From: an uncultured Clostridium sp.
GTDB lineage: Bacteria > Bacillota > Clostridia > Lachnospirales > Lachnospiraceae
Assembly: GCA_900543885.1 (NCBI GenBank)
Contig: UQTA01000010.1
Span: forward strand, 1-64,000
Length of the DNA stretch: 64,000 bases
Reading direction: 5' to 3'
The notes under the pieces were generated by a model. The model saw only the letters and a program-made list of their open reading frames with translations, was not told the origin of the DNA and made no database searches. This document shows, in pieces, positions 16,549-24,895 of this stretch. Every line of letters begins with the position of its first letter. Positions within the stretch are counted from its first letter, which is position 1. Made by a program: the position numbers and the translations under genes.

Positions 16549-18187
16549 ACTTTCATTTTACAAAAAAATCTTTCTTGCCTGTCTGCTGACGGCTCTGGTG
16601 CCATTATTATGCTCCAGTGTAGTTATGATCCGGTTGTTTACGGCATCTCTTGACCGGCAGAATTTAGAGGAAGGGCAGACTCAGATCACAAAGGCAGAAG
16701 CCAGACTGGAGGCAGTTTTTGAGAAATGTGAGGAAGCCTGTGATGCCATTGCCACAGATAAAAAAGCAGCCTGCACCATGATCGAGAAGAGTGAGACAGA
16801 TCATGAAAGGGAAATGTATCTTTTACTGTATCAGGCAACCCAGGAAACTTCCGGCTATGCCCAGTTTTCCATTTACGATGCAGGGGGACATCTGCGTTAT
16901 ACAACGGATACAGAAAGAAAGGAAAAAGACCTGCCGGTATTCTGGGGGATTTTAAGAAAGGCTTTAAAGGCAGATGATATTGTATATTACAGGACGGATC
17001 CGGATCTTTCTATCACAGATAAAGATATCCTGCTTCAGGGAGCAAGACCGCTATATACCGAAGGCGGTGCAAAAACAGGATATATTGTTTTTGACTTTAC
17101 CAGGGAAAATCTGGACGATCTTTTAGGGGCAGAAGTTTCCACAGGAGATGTGCTTTTGCTTTTGGATACTCATAAGCGGACGGTTTATTGCTTTGGACAG
17201 GACAAAAACCAGTCTCAGTCAGGTGATTGGATTGAAAAAATGCTGGAAAATGGTTTTTATTTTCTGTTGTGCCGTCAGGCACCTATGAGTCAGCCAGCTG
17301 TCAGGACTATGTGGACGGTCAGCCTGTGTTTGTCGGCATTGGGGCTGTTTTTATGCCTGGCTGTTTCAGGCGTACTTACAGGCAGTATTGCCCGTCCGGT
17401 GCAGACATTAGACGAAGCGATGGAAAAGGTGAAAAAGGGAGATCTGACGATCCGTATCCATACACAGTCCAATGATGAAATGGGGCGTCTGACCCGCAGC
17501 TTTAATCAGATGACGGAGGATCTGGGGCGGTATCTGGAAGATAAGGTACAGAGGCAGAAGGATTTAAACGAAACTACATTAAAATTATATCAGACCCAGC
17601 TGAATCCTCATTTTCTTTATAATACGCTGGATACGATCAAATGGGAAGCCCGGATACGCCAGGTGCCCCGGATCGCTGTGCTGGCAGAGAATCTGGCCAT
17701 CATACTTAGAAAAAGTATTTCAAGTAAGCCTTTTATTCCTTTAAGGGAGGAACTGGAGACCATTGACAGTTATGTGCAGGTGCAGAAGATCCGCTTTACC
17801 GGTGAGTTTTTATGTGAAAAAGAGATACCGGACCAGCTGGAAGAATGTCTGGTGCCGAAAATGATCCTGCAGCCTTTGGTTGAAAATGCGATCATCCACG
17901 GTCTGGAGGGCTGTGAAAATGGATATATCTGTATCTATGCAGGCAGAGAAGGGGACACTTTAAATATTTCAATTACCGATGACGGCCGCGGTATGAGTCC
18001 GGAGATCCTGGCATGGATCAACAGTCCGGAACCGGAGAAAAGAGAGGGGCATCTGGGACTTTATAACATTATGAGGATATTAAAACTATATTATGGGGAT
18101 GAATATGGCCTGAAAGCGGAAGTGACAGAAGATGGAACAACTGTCACTTTAAAACTTCCGGTCAGAAAGGAGGGGGACGATGTATAA
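16532..18187 (+). CDS. sensor histidine kinase, LytS/YesM type
   Basis: A 551-residue membrane kinase. One membrane segment lies at about 12-35, followed by a large extracytoplasmic domain (about 36-258), a second segment (260-285), a HAMP linker (RPVQTLDEAMEKVKKGDLTI), then a His-kinase domain with phospho-acceptor H360 in LNPHFLYNTLD. The ATPase N box is PLVENAIIHG and the G box DDGRGMSP. The start at 16532 overlaps the end of the lipoprotein gene, and the stop overlaps the regulator by 8 bases. The tight coupling supports one lipoprotein-kinase-regulator unit that controls the adjacent importer. Confidence 0.93.
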   Translation: MKIFNKLSFYKKIFLACLLTALVPLLCSSVVMIRLFTASLDRQNLEEGQTQITKAEARLEAVFEKCEEACDAIATDKKAACTMIEKSETDHEREMYLLLYQATQETSGYAQFSIYDAGGHLRYTTDTERKEKDLPVFWGILRKALKADDIVYYRTDPDLSITDKDILLQGARPLYTEGGAKTGYIVFDFTRENLDDLLGAEVSTGDVLLLLDTHKRTVYCFGQDKNQSQSGDWIEKMLENGFYFLLCRQAPMSQPAVRTMWTVSLCLSALGLFLCLAVSGVLTGSIARPVQTLDEAMEKVKKGDLTIRIHTQSNDEMGRLTRSFNQMTEDLGRYLEDKVQRQKDLNETTLKLYQTQLNPHFLYNTLDTIKWEARIRQVPRIAVLAENLAIILRKSISSKPFIPLREELETIDSYVQVQKIRFTGEFLCEKEIPDQLEECLVPKMILQPLVENAIIHGLEGCENGYICIYAGREGDTLNISITDDGRGMSPEILAWINSPEPEKREGHLGLYNIMRILKLYYGDEYGLKAEVTEDGTTVTLKLPVRKEGDDV

Positions 18188-18950
18188 GGTGGTAGTAGTA
18201 GAAGACGAAGAAATTGTCAGAAAAGGCATTATATTTACCATTAATTGGGAAGCGTTAAACTGTATGATCGCAGGAGAAGCGTCTAATGGGGAAGAAGGTG
18301 CAGATGTGATCAGGCGCCTTTCACCGGATATCATTGTTACAGATCTGAAAATGCCCCGTATGGATGGTGTGGAAATGATCGAGATGCTGCGAAGTGAGGG
18401 GAACCGGGCGAAATTCATTATCCTGACAGCTTACGGTGATTTTAAATATGCTCAGAGTGCGGTTAAACTGGGAGTCAGCGATTACCTGTTAAAGCCGCTC
18501 AAAGACGGGGATCTGGAGCAGTCAGTGACCCGTATCATTTCCCAGTTAGAAGAGGGAGACAGGATCCGTAAAGGAGAAGAGGAAGCAACACTTATTTTCC
18601 GGTTTAATGCAGATAGAAAAGCGAAAAATAAGTATGTAGAGCAGGCCATCAGGCATATCCGTGAACATTATAGAGAGGATATAAATATCAGTACGGTAGC
18701 GGAGCAGCTGCAGATCAGCGAAGGCTATTTAAGCCGTGTTTTCAAAAAAGAAACAGATTACACATTTACCACCTATCTTTCTTATTACCGCATGAAAGTG
18801 GCAATGGAACTGTTAAAAGAGGGAAAATTGAAGGTATATGAAGTAGCAGATGCGGTGGGGTATTCGGATACTGCTTATTTCAGCGCCCAGTTTAAGAAGT
18901 TAGTGGGAATCGCCCCATCGGAGTATCAGGAACGTGTATGGACGCATTAG
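18180..18950 (+). CDS. AraC-type response regulator
   Basis: A 256-residue regulator. The receiver domain has the acidic pair near D9, the phospho-acceptor D55 in VTDLKMPRMDG and the switch lysine K105 in LLKPL. A C-terminal AraC double HTH includes EQLQISEGYLSRVFKKETDY and ADAVGYSDTAYFSAQFKKLVG. It is much shorter than the 500-residue YesN type, with almost no linker. It probably activates the importer promoter at 9772-9800 through the direct repeats at 9731-9769. Confidence 0.93.
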   Translation: MYKVVVVEDEEIVRKGIIFTINWEALNCMIAGEASNGEEGADVIRRLSPDIIVTDLKMPRMDGVEMIEMLRSEGNRAKFIILTAYGDFKYAQSAVKLGVSDYLLKPLKDGDLEQSVTRIISQLEEGDRIRKGEEEATLIFRFNADRKAKNKYVEQAIRHIREHYREDINISTVAEQLQISEGYLSRVFKKETDYTFTTYLSYYRMKVAMELLKEGKLKVYEVADAVGYSDTAYFSAQFKKLVGIAPSEYQERVWTH

Positions 18951-19059
18951 TGCCCTGGAAAAAGTGTGTACAGAAAAAAGTAATTATGTTATCATAAAGG
19001 TAAGATTGTGAAGACAAAAGTACAAACAATCTGGCAAAGATACCCGGGGAGGTGGCCAT

Positions 19060-20049
19060 ATGCTTACATTGAAAGACATCTTGGGACATGAGCAGATCAA
19101 AGAGCATTTTCTAAACGCGGCAGCAACGGGAAAAGTTTCTCACGCTTATATTTTAAGCGGTGAAGAGGGAATGGGAAAGAAAACACTGGCGGATGCCTTT
19201 GCCATGACTCTTTTATGTGAAGAAGGTGGGAAAGAACCGTGTATGCAGTGTCATGCCTGTAAGCAGGTCCTTTCAGGAAACCACCCGGATCTGATCTATG
19301 TAACACATGAAAAACCGGCCAGCATGGGTGTAGATGATATCCGTGAGCAGATCAATGATACCATTATGGTGCGTCCATACAGCAGCCAGTATAAGATCTA
19401 TATTGTAGATGAAGCAGAGAAAATGACGGTACAGGCCCAGAATGCCCTTTTAAAGACCATAGAAGAGCCGCCGGCCTATGCGGTGATCATGCTTTTGACT
19501 ACCAATCCGGATGCATTTTTACCAACGATCCTTTCAAGGTGTGTGCAGCTGAAACTGAAACCATTGAAAGACTCTGTGGTGAAGGAATATCTGGAAGAAA
19601 AACTTCATGTGAAAGATATTCAGGCAGAAATATACAGTGCGTTTGCAAGAGGAAATCTGGGCAAGGCGATCCACCTGGCCCAGTCTGAGGACTTTAAGAT
19701 GATGTATGAAGAGATTTTAAAGCTGTTAAAAGAAATTAAGGAAATGGATATTTCCCAGCTTTTAGATGTGATCCGAAAATTAAAAGACAACAATACGGAT
19801 ATCAAAGAATGTCTGAATTTTATGCAGATGTGGTATCGGGATATCCTGATGTATAAAACAACCAAAGACTTAAACCTTCTTATCTTCAAGGATGAATTTT
19901 CCGCAGTGAAGAAGGCGGCATCTTTAAGCAGTTATGAAGGGCTGGAGCGGATATTAGAGGCCATTGACAAGGCCAGAGTCCGTCTGGATGCCAATGTAAA
20001 TATGGAACTGGTCATGGAGCTGCTGCTGCTGACCATGAAAGAAAACTGA
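19060..20049 (+). CDS. holB: DNA polymerase III subunit delta'
   Basis: A 329-residue clamp-loader subunit. A P-loop-like GEEGMGKKT (34-42), cysteines C61, C64 and C67 of the zinc module, an IVDEAEKMTVQAQNALLKTIEEPP Walker B/sensor region and the SRC motif in TILSRCVQ are all seen. GGGGAGG precedes the ATG. Together with the dnaX product (62513) it loads the sliding clamp. It heads the holB-ricT-trmN6-rsmI string, the order known from Bacillus. Confidence 0.93.
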   Translation: MLTLKDILGHEQIKEHFLNAAATGKVSHAYILSGEEGMGKKTLADAFAMTLLCEEGGKEPCMQCHACKQVLSGNHPDLIYVTHEKPASMGVDDIREQINDTIMVRPYSSQYKIYIVDEAEKMTVQAQNALLKTIEEPPAYAVIMLLTTNPDAFLPTILSRCVQLKLKPLKDSVVKEYLEEKLHVKDIQAEIYSAFARGNLGKAIHLAQSEDFKMMYEEILKLLKEIKEMDISQLLDVIRKLKDNNTDIKECLNFMQMWYRDILMYKTTKDLNLLIFKDEFSAVKKAASLSSYEGLERILEAIDKARVRLDANVNMELVMELLLLTMKEN

Positions 20050-20083
20050 TGTGCTTTTTAGGAAAGGAAAATAAGTAAGAGAA

Positions 20084-21001
20084 ATGTTGACAGTAATCGG
20101 AGTGCGTTTTCGGGCTGCAGGAAAGATCTACTATTTTGATCCGGCAGACCGACAGATAAAGATCGGGGATCATGTGATCGTTGAAACTGCCAGAGGCATT
20201 GAATACGGTTATGTAGTCCTGGGAAACAGAGAAGTGGATGAAACGAAGGTAATACCGCCGTTAAAACCGGTGATCCGTATGGCAACGGATGAGGACCGGG
20301 CTATTGAGACGAAAAATAAAGAGAAAGAAAAAGAAGCTTTTAAGATCTGCCAGGAAAAGATCAAAAAACACAATCTGGAAATGAAGCTGATCGACGCAGA
20401 GTATACCTTTGACAATAATAAGGTATTGTTTTATTTTACAGCAGATGGAAGAATCGATTTCAGAGAGCTGGTAAAGGATCTTGCAAGCGTATTTAAGACC
20501 CGTATTGAGCTGCGCCAGGTTGGTGTAAGAGATGAGACAAAGATCATGGGCGGCATCGGCATCTGCGGAAGACCCCTTTGCTGTCATTCTTATCTGTCTG
20601 AGTTTATCCCGGTTTCTATTAAAATGGCAAAAGAGCAGAATCTGTCTTTAAACCCGACTAAGATTTCCGGTGTATGCGGAAGACTGATGTGCTGTCTGAA
20701 AAATGAGGAAGAGACCTATGAGGTATTAAACAGCAAGCTGCCGGGACTCGGTGATACAGTTACTACAGCAGACGGCCTTCGGGGAGAAGTTCACAGTGTC
20801 AATGTACTGCGCCAGACCGTGAAGGTTGTGGTGATCGTGGATAAAGATGAAAAGGAGATCCGCGAATACAAAGTAGACCAGTTAAAGTTCAAACCCAGAA
20901 GAAAGAAAGGCAAAGGCGGCGAAAAGCAGGAAGAGGCAGAATTAAAGAAACTGGAAGCGCTGGAAAAACGGGAAGGAAAGTCAAAGCTGAATGATAAATA
21001 G
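20084..21001 (+). CDS. ricT: PSP1-domain protein RicT (YaaT)
   Basis: A 305-residue PSP1-domain protein. Conserved cysteine clusters GICGRPLCCHSYL and SGVCGRLMCCLKNEE are the signature of the family and, in Bacillus, help bind iron-sulfur clusters in the RicA-RicF-RicT complex that works with RNase Y. The C-terminus is Lys/Glu-rich. It lies 34 bases after holB, and its last bases overlap the next start. Confidence 0.92.
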   Translation: MLTVIGVRFRAAGKIYYFDPADRQIKIGDHVIVETARGIEYGYVVLGNREVDETKVIPPLKPVIRMATDEDRAIETKNKEKEKEAFKICQEKIKKHNLEMKLIDAEYTFDNNKVLFYFTADGRIDFRELVKDLASVFKTRIELRQVGVRDETKIMGGIGICGRPLCCHSYLSEFIPVSIKMAKEQNLSLNPTKISGVCGRLMCCLKNEEETYEVLNSKLPGLGDTVTTADGLRGEVHSVNVLRQTVKVVVIVDKDEKEIREYKVDQLKFKPRRKKGKGGEKQEEAELKKLEALEKREGKSKLNDK

Positions 21002-21767
21002 TGAAAAGGAACACAGCTGGAGACAGGAAGGAAATATCCTTTTAAGAGATGATGAAAGGATCGATGATCTCCAGAGAAATCATTATGGCATTATCCAGAG
21101 AAAAGGTACTTTCTGTTTTGGGATGGATGCGGTGCTGCTGTCCGGTTTTGCAGTTGTAAAACCGGGGGAGCAGGTGCTGGATCTTGGAACAGGGACTGGC
21201 ATTATCCCGATCCTTTTAGAAGCGAAAACAGAAGGAAAGCATTTTACCGGTCTTGAGATCCAGAAAGAGTCTGCGGATATGGCCAGGAGAAGTGTAAAAT
21301 ACAATCATCTGGAAGAGAAGGTAGAGATCGTAACAGGAGATATCAAGGAGGCCGGAAGCAGGTTTGCGCTGGCTTCTTTTGATGTGGTCACCAGTAATCC
21401 GCCGTACATGAATGATGCCCATGGGATCAAAAATCCGGGAGACGCCAAGGCCATTGCCCGCCATGAGGTGCTTTGCACGTTAGAAGATGTGGTGAGAGAA
21501 GGTACGAGAGTATTAAAACCAGGGGGACGATTTTATATGGTCCACAGACCCAGGAGACTGATCGAGATATTACAGACAATGAAGCAGTATGGTCTGGAGC
21601 CAAAGCGGATGAAATTTGTCCACCCGTATAAGGAACGGGAAGCCAATATGGTACTGATCGAGGCAGTAAGAGGCGGCGGCGCTCTCATGAAGATTGAAGC
21701 GCCTGTGATCGTTTTTGATGAGAATGGGGAGTATTCGGAAGAGATACGTACTACGTATGGGTATTAG
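20991..21767 (+). CDS. tRNA1(Val) (adenine-N6) methyltransferase-like protein (YabB/TrmN6)
   Basis: A 258-residue class I SAM methyltransferase. SAM-binding LDLGTGTGIIPILL and the N6-adenine motif NPPYMND are clear. The N-terminal DLQRNHYGIIQRK and FGMDAVLLSGFA segments are typical of the YabB/TrmN6 family. ATG at 20991 overlaps the ricT stop. The precise tRNA target in this organism is not shown by sequence. Confidence 0.9.
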   Translation: MINSEKEHSWRQEGNILLRDDERIDDLQRNHYGIIQRKGTFCFGMDAVLLSGFAVVKPGEQVLDLGTGTGIIPILLEAKTEGKHFTGLEIQKESADMARRSVKYNHLEEKVEIVTGDIKEAGSRFALASFDVVTSNPPYMNDAHGIKNPGDAKAIARHEVLCTLEDVVREGTRVLKPGGRFYMVHRPRRLIEILQTMKQYGLEPKRMKFVHPYKEREANMVLIEAVRGGGALMKIEAPVIVFDENGEYSEEIRTTYGY

Positions 21768-21803
21768 TGAGCCAGCTGGTTTAATTTGCGGAGGGAAACG
21801 TAT

Positions 21804-22649
21804 ATGACAGGAAAATTATATCTGTGTGCAACACCCATTGGCAATCTGGAAGATATTACCTACCGGGTGTTGAAAACATTAAAAGAGGCAGATCTGATCG
21901 CAGCAGAAGATACAAGACACAGTATCAAGCTGTTAAATCATTTTGACATAAAAACGCCCATGACCAGTTATCATGAGTATAACAAGGTAGAAAAGGCAAA
22001 ATATCTGGTGGAGAAGATGGCAGAAGGAACCAACATCGCGCTGATCACAGATGCGGGAACACCGGGAATTTCTGATCCGGGCGAGGAGCTGGTCAGACAG
22101 TGCTATGAAGCGGGTATTCCGGTTACTTCCCTTCCAGGTCCGGCAGCCTGTATCACAGCGCTTACCATGTCCGGGCTTCCAACCAGAAGATTTTGTTTTG
22201 AGGCATTTCTGCCTGCAGAAAAAAGTGATAAAAAAGAGCGCCAGCGGATCTTGGAAGAATTGAAAAAAGAAACAAGGACTATGATCGTCTATGAAGCGCC
22301 TCACCATCTTGTAGCCACCTTAGAGGATCTGTATGGAACGCTTGGAAACAGAAAGATCACGATCTGCAGAGAACTGACCAAGAAGTTTGAAAGCGCCTTT
22401 CAGACCACCTTTGAAGAGGCTCTGGCACATTATGAGACAGAAGAACCGAAAGGGGAATGTGTGATTGTCATTGCCGGAAAGCCGGTGGAAGAAATACGGG
22501 AAGAAGAGATCCGCGCCTGGGAAGAGATGCCCATTGAAGAACATATGGAACATTATCTGTCACAGGGAATGGATAAAAAAGAAGCTATGAAGGCAGTTGC
22601 GAAAGACAGAGGAATATCCAAAAGAGATGTATATCAGCAGCTGTTATAA
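21804..22649 (+). CDS. rsmI: 16S rRNA (cytidine(1402)-2'-O)-methyltransferase
   Basis: A 281-residue tetrapyrrole-methylase-fold protein. It opens LYLCATPIGNLEDITYRVL with further hallmarks AAEDTRHS, LITDAGTPGISDPG and SLPGPAA, diagnostic for RsmI. The C-terminal helical segment ends KRDVYQQLL. GGAGGGAA lies 6 bases before the ATG at 21804; an in-frame TTG at 21786 is upstream of it. A palindromic repeat starts 2 bases after the stop and fills the gap to the convergent abrB gene. Confidence 0.93.
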   Translation: MTGKLYLCATPIGNLEDITYRVLKTLKEADLIAAEDTRHSIKLLNHFDIKTPMTSYHEYNKVEKAKYLVEKMAEGTNIALITDAGTPGISDPGEELVRQCYEAGIPVTSLPGPAACITALTMSGLPTRRFCFEAFLPAEKSDKKERQRILEELKKETRTMIVYEAPHHLVATLEDLYGTLGNRKITICRELTKKFESAFQTTFEEALAHYETEEPKGECVIVIAGKPVEEIREEEIRAWEEMPIEEHMEHYLSQGMDKKEAMKAVAKDRGISKRDVYQQLL

Positions 22650-22650
22650 A

Positions 22651-22762
22651 TTTACAGTTCAGCCTTGCGAAGATTTAGGGCCAAAAGTACGTTGAAAACT
22701 TGTTTTCATAAGTACTTTTGGCCCTAAATCTTCATAAGGCAGACGCAAGGTTGAACTGTAAA
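22651..22762 (+). repeat. palindromic repeat, copy B (112 nt)
   Basis: The ends are inverted repeats of about 18 bp (22651-22668 and 22745-22762). The inner arms 22669-22690 and 22711-22732 pair around a short loop. It is nearly the same as copy A at 5702-5852 in the opposite direction, without the 39-nt insertion. It exactly fills the space between the rsmI stop and the abrB stop. Confidence 0.85.
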
Positions 22763-22764
22763 TG

Positions 22765-23028
22765 TTACTCTGTTACCTTTAGTCCTGCCAGCTTTGCCAG
22801 TGCCAGAATGGATTCCCTGGAAACTTTCTTTCCTTCATATTCTACTAAATTTTCGGTTCCCCCGGTGAAAATATCTGCATTTTCTGCTTTTTTCAGGATG
22901 ATGCAGTCATCCTGAACTGTGATCTCCAGCGCATCTTTTACTTCCAGATTCAGGCTTCTTCTCAGTTCAATGGGAAGAGTGATCCGCCCAAGTTCGTCCA
23001 GCTTTCTTATAACCCCTGTTGTTTTCAT
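22765..23028 (-). CDS. abrB: AbrB-family transition-state type regulator
   Basis: An 87-residue protein with the N-terminal AbrB swapped-hairpin DNA-binding domain (MKTTGVIRKLDELGRITLPI, then ELRRSLNL...DALEI) and a short C-terminal domain. The start at 23028 has GGAGG about 8 bases upstream on the minus strand; a longer frame to 23133 lacks support. In Bacillus abrB also follows rsmI. It is probably a global regulator or a paralog such as Abh/SpoVT. A 166-bp palindrome lies in its presumed 5' leader. Confidence 0.9.
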   Translation of the reverse strand: MKTTGVIRKLDELGRITLPIELRRSLNLEVKDALEITVQDDCIILKKAENADIFTGGTENLVEYEGKKVSRESILALAKLAGLKVTE

Positions 23029-23050
23029 ATGAAATACCTCCAGATATTTT

Positions 23051-23216
23051 GATGTTCTCTCGGAGTCTTTCATGCACCTGCCTTTGTGGCTGATTTTCCG
23101 CCAGCCGTACCCGAATTTCTGAGGCGTACGCACCGCGTACGCCTCAGAAATTTGGGCACAACTGACAAAAAATCATCTCACAAAATCAGGTACAGAAAGA
23201 TTCCGAGAGAACATCT
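23051..23216. repeat. 166-bp imperfect palindrome ahead of abrB
   Basis: The left arm 23051-23131 and right arm 23135-23216 are inverted copies with a 3-nt centre. The inner 22 bp (23110-23131 with 23135-23156) are almost perfect. The outer 20 bp (GATGTTCTCTCGGAGTCTTT) match 19 of 20. Between them the arms still align through most positions. A 39-nt stretch of the right arm (23176-23214) recurs at 40463-40501. Confidence 0.8.
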
Positions 23217-23411
23217 TGTATATGCACCCCCAAGTGCTGCATATTCTCTAACTTAAGAGAATGATGCATGTCTGTGATACATAATTACAAGGTAACAAAT
23301 TTTGGAAATTAAGTCAATGATTATCCATGGTGATGAGGGGGCGAAGCAATTACAGAGAAGTTATTGAACAGAACTGAATAAAGAGTTGAAAAACACCTGT
23401 GAAAATATTCC

Positions 23412-23459
23412 TTGACAAATGTTATCTCTTCCTGTAGTATTACTTTGATGTTCAAAGTA
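23412..23459 (+). promoter_or_regulatory. fab operon promoter with FabT-like operator
   Basis: TTGACA (23412-23417) is 17 bp from TAGTAT (23435-23440). Immediately downstream, over the expected start site, lies the perfect palindrome TACTTTGA-TGT-TCAAAGTA (23441-23459). Its TTTGA-N3-TCAAA core is that of FabT sites. A FabT-like regulator is encoded at 44918, so repression by FabT is likely. Confidence 0.8.
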
Positions 23460-23481
23460 TTTCTGCGGAAGGGTAAAAAGA

Positions 23482-24444
23482 ATGACAACAAAAATTATAG
23501 GAACCGGTTCCTATGTACCGGCTCAGATCGTAACAAATGATGACCTGTCAAAGATCGTCGAAACCAATGACCAGTGGATCCGCAGCCGCACGGGGATCGG
23601 GGAGCGAAGAATCGCGACAGAGGACAGTACATCAGATATGGCAGCAAAGGCAGCCCAAAGAGCCATTGAACAGGCAGGTATTGATCCAAAAGAGATCAAT
23701 CTGATCATTCTGGCTACTTCATCTCCAGACTACTGTTTTCCAAATGGAGCCTGTGAGGTCCAGGCAAAAGTCGGTGCTGTAAATGCAGCCTGTTTTGATA
23801 TCAGTTCTGCCTGTACCGGTTTTGTATTTGCTTTAAGCACTGCCCATGCCTATATTGCTTCCGGTCTTTATAAAACAGCTCTGGTGATCGGCGCTGACCT
23901 GTTAAGTAAGTTAGTAGACTGGACAGACAGAAGCACCTGTGTCCTTTTTGGTGATGGAGCGGGAGCAGCTGTAGTAAGAGCAGAGGAAAAAGGTATTATT
24001 GGCCTGAACATGCACTCCAATGGATCTAAAGGCGGGGTACTTACCTGCGGTAGCCGTTCTACCGGAAATTTCTTATTAGGAAAAAAACCGGAACTTGGCT
24101 ATATGACCATGGAAGGACAGGAAGTGTTTAAATTTGCTGTAAAACAGGTGCCTGAATGCATTAAAGAGGTTTTGGAACAAACGGGAAATACAGCAGAGGA
24201 TATTGACAAATTCATTATCCATCAGGCAAATTACCGTATCATTGAATCCATTGCAAAGCGCCTGAAAGTGGATCTTGAAAAGTTCCCGGTAAATATGGAA
24301 CACTATGGAAATACATCCGGTGCGTCCGTACCGATCTTGCTGGATGAGTTAAACAGAGCCGGAAAGCTTAAAACAGGAGACAAGCTGGTAATGGCCGGAT
24401 TTGGCGCTGGTCTTACCTGGGGCGCTGTTTTGCTGGAATGGTAA
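23482..24444 (+). CDS. fabH: beta-ketoacyl-ACP synthase III
   Basis: A 320-residue condensing enzyme that joins acetyl-CoA with malonyl-ACP to start fatty-acid synthesis. Catalytic C111 lies in ISSACTGFVFAL. The His and Asn of the triad are in IHQANYRIIES and HYGNTSGASVP. It is the first gene of an eleven-gene lipid operon, 23 bases after the operator palindrome, with GGAAGGG as ribosome site. Confidence 0.95.
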   Translation: MTTKIIGTGSYVPAQIVTNDDLSKIVETNDQWIRSRTGIGERRIATEDSTSDMAAKAAQRAIEQAGIDPKEINLIILATSSPDYCFPNGACEVQAKVGAVNAACFDISSACTGFVFALSTAHAYIASGLYKTALVIGADLLSKLVDWTDRSTCVLFGDGAGAAVVRAEEKGIIGLNMHSNGSKGGVLTCGSRSTGNFLLGKKPELGYMTMEGQEVFKFAVKQVPECIKEVLEQTGNTAEDIDKFIIHQANYRIIESIAKRLKVDLEKFPVNMEHYGNTSGASVPILLDELNRAGKLKTGDKLVMAGFGAGLTWGAVLLEW

Positions 24445-24495
24445 ATAAACAGTAATAAACTATAAAATTTTAATTTAGAAAAAGGAGAAATAATC

Positions 24496-24729
24496 ATGTT
24501 AGAGAAAATGAAAGAAATTATTGCAGATCAGTTAAACGTAGATGCAGACAGCATTACAGAGGCTTCCTCTTTTAAGGAAGATTTAGGAGCAGATTCCCTG
24601 GATCTGTTTGAGCTGGTTATGGCTTTAGAGGATGAGTATTCCGTAGAGATCCCTGCAGAAGATTTAGAGAGCCTTGCTACTGTAGGCGATGTTATGAATT
24701 ACTTAAAAGGCAAAGGCGTTGAGGCTTAA
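24496..24729 (+). CDS. acpP: acyl carrier protein
   Basis: A 77-residue acidic protein with the phosphopantetheine attachment serine S34 in LGADSLDLFELV. AAAGGAG lies ahead of the ATG. It carries growing acyl chains for the enzymes encoded around it. Confidence 0.96.
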   Translation: MLEKMKEIIADQLNVDADSITEASSFKEDLGADSLDLFELVMALEDEYSVEIPAEDLESLATVGDVMNYLKGKGVEA

Positions 24730-24748
24730 TTATAAAGTAATATTTATA

Positions 24749-24797
24749 GAAACACAGGGGGGACGGCGTGCTTGATATCTATGAAGCACGCTGTTTC
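24749..24797 (+). other. stem-loop between acpP and fabK
   Basis: GCGTGCTT (24766-24773) pairs with AAGCACGC (24784-24791). Outside it GAAACA (24749-24754) pairs with TGTTTC (24792-24797) across a one-sided bulge. No T-run follows, so it is more likely an mRNA processing or stability element that lets acpP be made in excess than a terminator. Confidence 0.5.
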
Positions 24798-24895
24798 TAC
24801 TAGACTGCGGGAAATCCGTAAATTTTTCAGGAGCGGTTGTAAGTATCTGCCGTCACCGTGATCGTTACAGACGCATTTGAATTTTGGAGGAAAGA

